A DNA stretch of 56,446 nucleotides. Source: Zhenhengia yiwuensis. Lineage in GTDB: Bacteria > Bacillota > Clostridia > Lachnospirales > Cellulosilyticaceae. This document shows, piece by piece, positions 50,977-56,446 of this stretch; the first letter of the stretch is position 1, and every line of letters starts with the position of its first letter. The position numbers and the translations under genes were made by a program. The stretch spans positions 1 to 56,446 of the forward strand of contig NZ_JACRSY010000023.1 in assembly GCF_014384995.1 (NCBI RefSeq), read 5' to 3'. Below the pieces are notes generated by a model, which saw only the letters and a program-made list of their open reading frames with translations, was not told where the DNA came from and made no database searches.

Positions 50977-51011
50977 TATGTTGAATATTTTTTGACCAAG
51001 CGAGGCGTATT

Positions 51012-51794
51012 ATGGATTGTATAAAGGACTATGAAGCTGTTCTAGCTTTTGCTGTAAACCTTGGTGAAATCATGCTAAAAAGTGGGGCTGAAACTTACCG
51101 TGTAGAAGATACTATATGCCGTATTTTATCCCATCACAATTTCGATAAAGTCGATACATTTGTTACACCAACCGTCGTTATGGCAACAATAAAAAACAAA
51201 GAAATTCCTAATTCTACTACGCTTACACGTATTAAGAATCGTAGTACTAGAATGGATAAAATTGAATTGATTAATCAGCTTTCTCGTAATTATGTAGAAG
51301 AGAAACTCTCTTTAGAAGAAGCTGTAGCAACCTTAAAAGAGATAGACCATACACCTGCTTATTCTAAGAGAACCATAGCTTTGGCAACAGCTTTTAGCTC
51401 TGCCTTTTTTTCTCTTATGTTTAACGGTGGACCCTTTGAATTTATCTTTGCATTTTTCATTGGTTTTGGTGCCTGTATGGTTCAATCTCATCTAAAATCA
51501 AAGGAAATTGTTAATTATCTTGTACTTTTTATGGTATCACTTTTTATAGGGAGTATTATGGTTCTGCTTAGCTTATGTGTCGATCCTATACTGGATCTAG
51601 AAGCCATCGTCATTGGTAGTATTATGCCTCTTGTTCCTGGGCTTGCTTTTACTAATGGTATTCGTGATACTATCGGAGATGAACTACTCTCTGGCATGTC
51701 ACGTCTTGCAGAAGCTGTGTTTATTGCCGTAGCCATTGCTGCAGGCGTTGGTATTCCTATGAGTGTGGGGCTTTATTTAGGAGGTGCTTTATAA
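51012..51794 (+). CDS. threonine/serine exporter, ThrE large-type half
   Basis: This 260-residue protein has a cytoplasmic N-terminal domain (VNLGEIMLKSGAETYRVEDTICRI, DTFVTPTVVMATI, RIKNRSTRMDKIELINQLSR) as in ThrE/YjjP. About five membrane helices follow, containing the conserved PLVPGLAFTNGIRDTIGDELLSG motif. With the next gene it forms the split exporter, as in E. coli YjjP-YjjB. Substrates in the family are threonine, serine or succinate (YjjPB). The start codons of the two genes overlap the stop by one base. Confidence 0.9.
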   Translation: MDCIKDYEAVLAFAVNLGEIMLKSGAETYRVEDTICRILSHHNFDKVDTFVTPTVVMATIKNKEIPNSTTLTRIKNRSTRMDKIELINQLSRNYVEEKLSLEEAVATLKEIDHTPAYSKRTIALATAFSSAFFSLMFNGGPFEFIFAFFIGFGACMVQSHLKSKEIVNYLVLFMVSLFIGSIMVLLSLCVDPILDLEAIVIGSIMPLVPGLAFTNGIRDTIGDELLSGMSRLAEAVFIAVAIAAGVGIPMSVGLYLGGAL

Positions 51795-52234
51795 TGGCTT
51801 ATCTTTTTATTCATACCATTAGTGCTTTCTTTGCTACTATTTTCTTTTCTGTTCTTTTTAATGTGCAGAAAAAACACCTTATAGCTTGCGGTATTATGGG
51901 GGCTTGTGGATGGGCGATTTACATTATAGGAACGATGCAGAACTATTCACCTGTATTATCCACCTTTTTAGGTGCTTATCTTGTTGCTCAAGGCTCTTAT
52001 TTTCTAGCTAAATATAAAAAAGCACCTGTTACTGTATTTCTTATTCCTGGAATTATTCCACTGGTTCCTGGAATTGGCTTATACCGTACTATGTATGCTC
52101 TGCTCTTCTCTCAGTACACAAAAGCTTTAGAATATGCCTTACTCACTTTTCAGCTTTCAGGTGTTATTGCAGGCGCTATCATTATGGCTGCACTTTTACC
52201 ACTTTTATTTAGATCACGTAGACAAAAAATTTAA
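51794..52234 (+). CDS. threonine/serine exporter, YjjB-like small half
   Basis: This 146-residue protein has four membrane helices. It has the DUF3815/YjjB signatures SAFFATIFFSVLFNVQKKHLIACGIMGACGWAIY and FLIPGIIPLVPGIGLYRTMYALL. Its ATG overlaps the last base of the preceding gene (TAATGG), so translation is coupled. It completes the split ThrE exporter. A terminator follows directly, so the operon has only these two genes. Confidence 0.9.
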   Translation: MAYLFIHTISAFFATIFFSVLFNVQKKHLIACGIMGACGWAIYIIGTMQNYSPVLSTFLGAYLVAQGSYFLAKYKKAPVTVFLIPGIIPLVPGIGLYRTMYALLFSQYTKALEYALLTFQLSGVIAGAIIMAALLPLLFRSRRQKI

Positions 52235-52240
52235 ATACTC

Positions 52241-52272
52241 TAAAAGGGGCTGCCTAGGCAGCCCCTTTTATT
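52241..52272 (+). terminator. intrinsic terminator
   Basis: AAAAGGGGCTGCC-N2-GGCAGCCCCTTTT is a perfect 13-bp stem with T-rich tail; it also abuts the convergent Cys-rich gene. Confidence 0.9.
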
Positions 52273-52277
52273 TTTAT

Positions 52278-53147
52278 CTAGCATTTTTTATTACAGTTAC
52301 AAGCATTTTGGAAACATTTTGGTCTTTCAGCTACATCAAGTGGTTGAATACAAGGCTCGAGAAGATCGCCTTCACAGAATATCTTACAACTGCTTTCTTC
52401 AGTGTTGCTAGCTGCTAAGAATTTTGGTGGTACTACAAGACCTTCATGTTGGAACTTATATTGTACGAAGTAAATAGCTTTGAAGTAAAGTGTAATACCA
52501 ACTGCCATACATTCATCATCTTTTGCAATAACTTTTGCAAGTGCTTGAGCAGAAATACCTTGACGTAAACTATTGTTTGCTTCAAATTCATGGAAGTCAT
52601 GGCATACTTCTGGGCAATCACAGTTTTGACAATGCTGTCCTTCTACTAGGCCGATAAAATTAATTGTTGGAACAAGTTTGTTACAGCCTGCTGGATTCTC
52701 TGGTGCATAAGAAATACCATATGGTGTATATAAATCAAATGCAATATTACTTGGATTCGTTTCTTCTGAAAAACCTGGGCAGTTTTCGCTAGGAAGGTAT
52801 CTTAAAGTTAGCATACCTTCTTTACATACTCTACAGGTACTATCCATGATGCTTACTGATAAAGTTACATCGATGTCTCTTAAAACAACTCTTGATAAGT
52901 TAGGTGTGTTCTTGCTTGGTCTAATTTCTGAAAATCTACAGGTTTCTGGACATATAAAATTAAAGTCGATGTCAACAACGTGCAATTGAATCGTATTTGC
53001 ATTTTCAAGATCACATTTTGTCAGGCCATCAAAAAGAATATCGGTTGTACGATTTGATGGGCGTTCACATACGTCTAATAAATCATCTATTGCGAAGACA
53101 CGGCAAAGATTAATGCCTGCTTCATCAAATACAACAGGTGCCATCAT
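52278..53147 (-). CDS. hypothetical protein with 21 cysteines
   Basis: This 289-residue protein has no signal peptide or membrane segment. The 21 cysteines are concentrated at CQNCDCPEVC (near 190-199), CKIFCEGDLLEPC (near 257-270) and a C-terminal CFQNACNCNKKC. The bulk is beta-strand-like (NTIQLHVVDIDFNFI, VVLRDIDVTLSVSIMD, AVGITLYFKAIYFVQYKF). I do not recognise a named family. Cys-rich, non-secreted proteins of this plan in spore-formers are often spore-coat or exosporium components, assembled from inside the mother cell and cross-linked by disulfides. That assignment is inference. Monocistronic. Confidence 0.55.
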   Translation of the reverse strand: MMAPVVFDEAGINLCRVFAIDDLLDVCERPSNRTTDILFDGLTKCDLENANTIQLHVVDIDFNFICPETCRFSEIRPSKNTPNLSRVVLRDIDVTLSVSIMDSTCRVCKEGMLTLRYLPSENCPGFSEETNPSNIAFDLYTPYGISYAPENPAGCNKLVPTINFIGLVEGQHCQNCDCPEVCHDFHEFEANNSLRQGISAQALAKVIAKDDECMAVGITLYFKAIYFVQYKFQHEGLVVPPKFLAASNTEESSCKIFCEGDLLEPCIQPLDVAERPKCFQNACNCNKKC

Positions 53148-53184
53148 TGTTAAGCATTTAGGTTCTCCAAAATGTCAAATAGGG

Positions 53185-53220
53185 CACCGATAAGTCCCTT
53201 ACTTACTTTAGTAGGGGATT
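53185..53220. terminator. possible terminator or attenuator hairpin
   Basis: AAGTCCCTTACTTA and TAGTAGGGGATTT pair imperfectly (TCCC-TACT against AGTA-GGGA). The T-rich tail lies on the plus strand, where no gene ends; on the minus strand it lies between two minus genes. Purpose unclear. Confidence 0.35.
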
Positions 53221-53260
53221 TTCTATTTCCCATTAGTTAACTTTAACCTATATAAAATAC

Positions 53261-54970
53261 TTATTTTTCACAATATAGTTTATTATACTCCCTCTGAAAT
53301 CTATTCCATGATTGACCAACAGTTATAGGTGTTGGTAAGTTCCTTTTCTCCAACTCCATAAACTCTTCTCTAAGGTTGTCTATATTCATGTCACACTTTT
53401 CCATACACTTCACTATAGCTTTTAGTATTCCTGGTGCAACCAATCCTGTTGAGATTTCAAAACACCTAGATAAAGGGTATATTTTATCACGATTACTACA
53501 TCCATTTACATCTAAATAGGTAATATAAAGATATTGTTGCAATGCAGCTTTATAATTATTTTCATCTTCAAGAAATTGCCCCATCTGTTGATGTACATTT
53601 CTATGCAAGCCTAATTTTTTATTATGAAACTCCTCTAATGACTTGGTGTTCATAAGATTCCAAACTACATCTCTATAAGAAAATTTACTTCCCAATTTTT
53701 CTTTTACTTTCTCATAATCATTTTTTGTAATCCCTAAGCTATGTAGATTAATACTTAATCTTTTAAAGTAAAAAAATGTCTCTCTATACTTTTTCAAGGC
53801 TTCCTTTTCATGCTGATTCAATAGCATAGATTTATCTGCTTCAATATAACTCTTCACTACATAAATAGGCTCTTTACAGCATGGACATTTCCCCCTTTGC
53901 TTAGGTACTTTTTCTAATTGTGTATCGCAGTTCGGACATGTCATATTTTCATAATATCCAAATCGATTAATTAATTCATTCTCATAAGTCTCTGCTTCTC
54001 CTCCGTCATTTACTATATTTTCTGATGCAATCAATTCATATCTATCTCTTTCTTTAGATTTTAAAATATATTTCTCGATTTTTTCTATATATCTATCAGA
54101 TTTATCAGGATATACATCTTTAGTATTTTTGATTTTATAAACCAAGTCTAGGGCATTCGTGTATTGCTTCGCCTTAATATATAAATCAGGTAGCCTAAAT
54201 GTCCAACGAGAACCATTAAACTTTAATCCTCCATTAGCCCATATACCCTCCCAAAATTCAATCAAGGTATCTAAGTTCTTATCATATTCATACTTTGCCT
54301 CAGCTTCTTTAATTAAGCTAAGCTGTACATCTTGTTCTTCCAGTTTTTTATGCATAGTTGGATTAATCTCTTTTAAATCTACCATAAATTCTTCGTTATT
54401 AGTATTGTTGGCTTTAATAAGTTCAGTATTACGTTTATTGATAACTTCCATATAGTTACTCTTATCCCCAGCACCTAACATAAGATTTAAATCCCATACA
54501 GTAAAATTGGTATATGTACTATGACGATGCATATAAGGAACATACTCATTCTCTTCTAGTTCTATTTTTCCAAAATCAGTAAGTACATATTTTTGGGTAG
54601 AGTCATTCAAAGTAATAAACCCACGTTCTTCGAGCGATTTAAATACTGAACCTACATCTCGAATTCCGTACTTAAACCACCAATATCCTGGATAACCTCT
54701 TTTAGGGTTAGGGTATTTATGGCAAAAGTGAAGCATTAGAATTTCAGGTACATATAAACCATTTCTTGAAGGAATAGACGTCTCTTTTCTTCTTTCAAAT
54801 GGAATAACTTCTTTTACTAGCATAGTCCCTTCAAAGATCTTTGTTTTATAATATGAATCTGGTTGATAATATTTCTTTTCAGACTCTGGGATAGTTGTAG
54901 ATGGAGCTATTCCAGCTAACTTTTTCTTGATTGTATCTACATTTTCTTTTAATAAATCAAATAAACTCAT
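53261..54970 (-). CDS. hypothetical 569-residue protein with internal zinc ribbon
   Basis: The protein is cytoplasmic by composition. The N-terminal ~170 residues look like a winged-helix or SAP-type domain (YVPEILMLHFCHKYPNPKRGYPGYWWFKYGIRDVGSVFKSLEERGFITL, then DFGKIELEENEYV). Residues ~335-360 hold a zinc ribbon, CPNCDTQLEK...CPCCKEP. The C-terminal part is helical, with YFKRLSINLHSLG and YLYITYLDVNGCSNRDKIYPLSRCF. I do not recognise it. The strand, solitary position and closeness to an IS66 element make an accessory, perhaps mobile-element or phage-derived, origin possible. Confidence 0.5.
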   Translation of the reverse strand: MSLFDLLKENVDTIKKKLAGIAPSTTIPESEKKYYQPDSYYKTKIFEGTMLVKEVIPFERRKETSIPSRNGLYVPEILMLHFCHKYPNPKRGYPGYWWFKYGIRDVGSVFKSLEERGFITLNDSTQKYVLTDFGKIELEENEYVPYMHRHSTYTNFTVWDLNLMLGAGDKSNYMEVINKRNTELIKANNTNNEEFMVDLKEINPTMHKKLEEQDVQLSLIKEAEAKYEYDKNLDTLIEFWEGIWANGGLKFNGSRWTFRLPDLYIKAKQYTNALDLVYKIKNTKDVYPDKSDRYIEKIEKYILKSKERDRYELIASENIVNDGGEAETYENELINRFGYYENMTCPNCDTQLEKVPKQRGKCPCCKEPIYVVKSYIEADKSMLLNQHEKEALKKYRETFFYFKRLSINLHSLGITKNDYEKVKEKLGSKFSYRDVVWNLMNTKSLEEFHNKKLGLHRNVHQQMGQFLEDENNYKAALQQYLYITYLDVNGCSNRDKIYPLSRCFEISTGLVAPGILKAIVKCMEKCDMNIDNLREEFMELEKRNLPTPITVGQSWNRFQREYNKLYCEK

Positions 54971-55425
54971 TACTCAAACTCCTTAACTATATTTATGAGA
55001 ATTATACTAAATATTTATACTTTAATTCAACTTTTATCATATATAATGTACCTTTATGTATGATTAAGCCCGATTTTGCTATCTTTATATATATACTTTA
55101 TAAAAAATAAATATATATATACTCAAAACAACTCTAAAAATGCATCTATCCATTGACTATCAAGGTTTATAGTGTACCATACCCCATACACCAATCATAC
55201 ACTGATTTTTGAGTAAAACATACTGATAATTCTGTACTTATCATAAATATAACCATAGTACCTACAGATTGATTTGATATACGTTTTCGGCAAAAGTGGC
55301 GAAAAAAAGTGTGGGCATCTCCCACACCTTTGCTTATAATGACCCCATTGTGATTACCAACTATAACCCTAGTTAAACCTTAATTCAACATATTGCAATA
55401 CTAATTCTTAAGCGATATTATTTAT
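54971..55425. other. gene-free AT-rich spacer
   Basis: No credible gene in any frame. It contains ACTCAAAA (about 55128) and its complement TTTTGAGT (about 55208), 80 bases apart. A strong hairpin AAGTGTGGG-N5-CCCACACCTT (55308-55330) has Ts on the minus strand side, so it can end leftward transcription. Its relation to the modules to the right is unclear. Confidence 0.5.
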
Positions 55426-55526
55426 TTGACATGTAAGTTCTATCTAGATATAATTATTTTGTTGGTTTTTTCTAAAATGCATGGTAAAAAAAGGCAGTAT
55501 GTTACTCTCATAGCATGCTGCTTTTT
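55426..55526 (+). ncRNA. short promoter-terminator module 1
   Basis: A fully consensus promoter, TTGACA (55426-55431) - 17 bases - TATAAT (55449-55454), is followed after about 35 bases by a hairpin GCAGTATG/CATGCTGC (55493-55520) with T5. The predicted RNA is about 65 bases. A 20-codon frame from ATG 55478 exists but has no ribosome site and is not kept in module 2, so I favour an RNA product. Confidence 0.55.
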
Positions 55527-55543
55527 ATTGCTAAACGAATAGC

Positions 55544-55647
55544 TTGCATTCATTTTTTCACTATGCTATATTATTTATGCAAGTTGTTTGTAACTGAGTG
55601 ACAGGTCTAAAAAAGTGGTATGTTCCCATAACGACATACTGCTTTTT
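55544..55647 (+). ncRNA. short promoter-terminator module 2 (related to 1)
   Basis: Promoter TTGCAT (55544-55549) - 17 bases - TATATT (55567-55572); hairpin GTGGTATGT/ACATACTGC (55615-55641) with T6. The hairpin is clearly related to that of module 1 (GGCAGTATG and GTGGTATGTT), and the segment ATGCTATATTATTTAT (55563-55578) recurs exactly at 55669-55684, so modules are duplicates. No coding frame. Confidence 0.5.
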
Positions 55648-55649
55648 TG

Positions 55650-55748
55650 TTGCTCTAAACTCTACATTATGCTATATTATTTATAGATATTCTTTTTTGA
55701 AAATAAATCTCACTAAATTAAAAGGTAGCCTACGGGCTACTTTTTTTT
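55650..55748 (+). ncRNA. short promoter-terminator module 3 (related promoter)
   Basis: Promoter TTGCTC (55650-55655) - 17 bases - TATATT (55673-55678), within the second copy of the repeat; hairpin GTAGCC-N4-GGCTAC (55725-55740) with eight Ts. The promoter block is duplicated from module 2 but the hairpin differs. Predicted RNA about 65 bases. Confidence 0.5.
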
Positions 55749-55763
55749 ACTGCTTAAAATACA

Positions 55764-55873
55764 TTTACTTTACACATGTCATAGTATTATAATTTATATC
55801 GTTGTAATACAACCAGTTCTACACGTCCCCATGTAGAATAACTTAGGAGTAGATTAGTCTGCTCCTATTTTTG
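55764..55873 (+). ncRNA. short promoter-terminator module 4
   Basis: Promoter TTTACT (55764-55769) - 18 bases - TATAAT (55788-55793). Then come a small stem TTCTACA/TGTAGAA (55817-55838) and the terminator stem TAGGAGTAG/CTGCTCCTA (55844-55867) with T5. Predicted RNA about 75 bases with two or three stems. No gene. Confidence 0.45.
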
Positions 55874-55880
55874 TGTAAAG

Positions 55881-55926
55881 AAAAAAGATACTCATTTAAT
55901 CCCCTTTAAATGTAGTATCTTTTTCC
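55881..55926 (+). terminator. intrinsic terminator, module 5
   Basis: AAAAAAGATACT and AGTATCTTTTT (55881-55925) form a stem with further pairs inside; flanked by A- and T-runs, so it may work on both strands. No promoter clearly precedes it within the spacer. Confidence 0.6.
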
Positions 55927-56039
55927 TGTATTTATTCCCCTAAATAACCCCTTACATTAAATATTATATCACTTTATCAGATGCATTTCTATGAATCGTT
56001 GTGAATTAACTATAATATTTTATAATATAACATCAAATA

Positions 56040-56189
56040 TTGACTCTTTTTGTATTTAAATGTTATTATATATCCATAAATATTACTTGTTCGTTACGGT
56101 AATATTTATGGATACACCATGTAACTCCCCTAAAATTACAAGGTCCCTAACACTAAAAGAAGTAGCTTCTCCGGTCTACTTCTTTTTTT
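56040..56189 (+). ncRNA. promoter, perfect 16-bp palindrome and terminator (module 6)
   Basis: TTGACT (56040-56045) - 18 bases - TATTAT (56064-56069) is a possible promoter. It overlaps the start of a perfect inverted repeat, TATCCATAAATATTAC (56071-56086) against GTAATATTTATGGATA (56099-56114). The terminator stem GAAGTAG/CTACTTC (56159-56182) with seven Ts follows. The palindrome is long enough to act as an operator, an RNA stem, or the target of a recombinase. No gene inside. Confidence 0.45.
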
Positions 56190-56250
56190 ATACAAAAATA
56201 AAGGCTAGAACCGATGTCCTAGCCCAGAAGATATTTTTATTGGCTTGTTA

Positions 56251-56446
56251 GTAAGCGGTTAATAACTGAGTATATTTCCATACTTCCTTATTAATGAGAT
56301 AATTACTCCAAGACATTCATTGTTTTGGAGTCTTTTACTCTAACTCTATTTGAAATAAGGAGGTACTCTTATTGAGAAAGACCAGTCAAGAAAAAATAAA
56401 TCTTTGGACATCACGTATTATGGAGTGTCGTAAAAGTGGTCTTCCT
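56251..56446 (+). mobile_element. IS66-family element, left end (partial)
   Basis: The window enters an IS66-type element. GTAAGCGGTTAATAACTGAG at 56251 has the GTAAGCG start typical of IS66 inverted-repeat ends, and a TnpA-like reading frame begins 121 bases inside. The 8 bases before it (GCTTGTTA) would be the target duplication, not yet checked since the right end lies outside. A short hairpin ACTCC/GGAGT (56309-56336) with Ts lies between the end and tnpA. Confidence 0.7.
56372..56446 (+). CDS. IS66 family accessory protein TnpA (partial, 3' end outside)
   Basis: The frame is open from a TTG at 56372 to the window end (25 codons seen). It is preceded by ATAAGGAGGTACTCTTA, a strong ribosome site. 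The residues (KTSQEKINLWTSRIMECRK, then SGLP) match the start of IS66-family TnpA accessory proteins of Clostridia, which typically read TSQEKxxxWxSRIxECKxSGLSVRKWC. In these elements tnpA is followed by tnpB and the tnpC transposase, which must lie to the right of the window. Starting with TTG is common in such elements. Only the beginning is visible, so whether the element is intact is unknown. Confidence 0.75.
   Translation, partial: MRKTSQEKINLWTSRIMECRKSGLP

Noticed and set aside
55478..55546. 20-codon frame (MHGKKRQYV...) in module 1, possible small hydrophobic toxin.
   Set aside because: No ribosome site before the ATG, and the related module 2 has no matching frame.

Overview
The window looks like chromosome from a low-GC, spore-forming anaerobic Firmicute of the class Clostridia. 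It has ferredoxin-linked indolepyruvate oxidoreductase, a Re-type citrate synthase, Rex, a GerS/YdcC-like lipoprotein next to alr, strong AGGAGG ribosome sites and AT-rich spacers with crisp intrinsic terminators. Several small proteins suggest a Lachnospiraceae relative such as Cellulosilyticum, but that placement is inference.

Left end (1-5.6 kb): the 5' end of a 23S rRNA gene on the minus strand. No 16S lies upstream of it. It is preceded by a boxA-like leader and its own consensus promoter. Then come a YgjP-like protein that has lost its metal ligands, a Cys-motif protein, a NUDIX hydrolase, cutC and a YeiH-type transporter. 5.6-15 kb is a minus-strand housekeeping block: radA, clpC, and the conserved acpS - nnr - lipoprotein - alr - mazE-like - mazF cluster (the B. 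subtilis acpS-ydcC-alr-ndoAI-ndoA order), in which the antitoxin lacks its DNA-binding half.

15-24.7 kb: a PocR/AraC regulator divergent from a sugar nucleotidyltransferase and an N-acetylhexosamine-kinase-like pair, a 700-base gene-free stretch that may hold a large structured RNA, rex, an ABC-F ATPase, two acetyltransferases and a GntR/FCD regulator. 24.8-29.1 kb is a TPP-riboswitch operon, thiC-thiW-thiM-thiE-thiD: pyrimidine synthesis plus thiazole salvage. 29.9-34.4 kb is the oxidative half-TCA operon (Re-citrate synthase, aconitase, isocitrate dehydrogenase). Its promoter carries a palindrome that also occurs in front of the GntR gene.

34.5-38.7 kb is an island of small membrane or hypothetical proteins around an SLH-GH18 protein. 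One small gene there is interrupted by a Trp-to-amber change. 38.8-54.9 kb carries T-box-controlled leuS, mgtC, tandem zinc-ribbon membrane proteins, an XRE-TPR regulator, an EF-G paralogue with an altered G4 motif, glyA, iorBA, a split ThrE-type exporter and two orphan proteins. The right end (55.4-56.4 kb) is a run of short promoter-plus-terminator modules without genes, ending at the left end of an IS66-family element.
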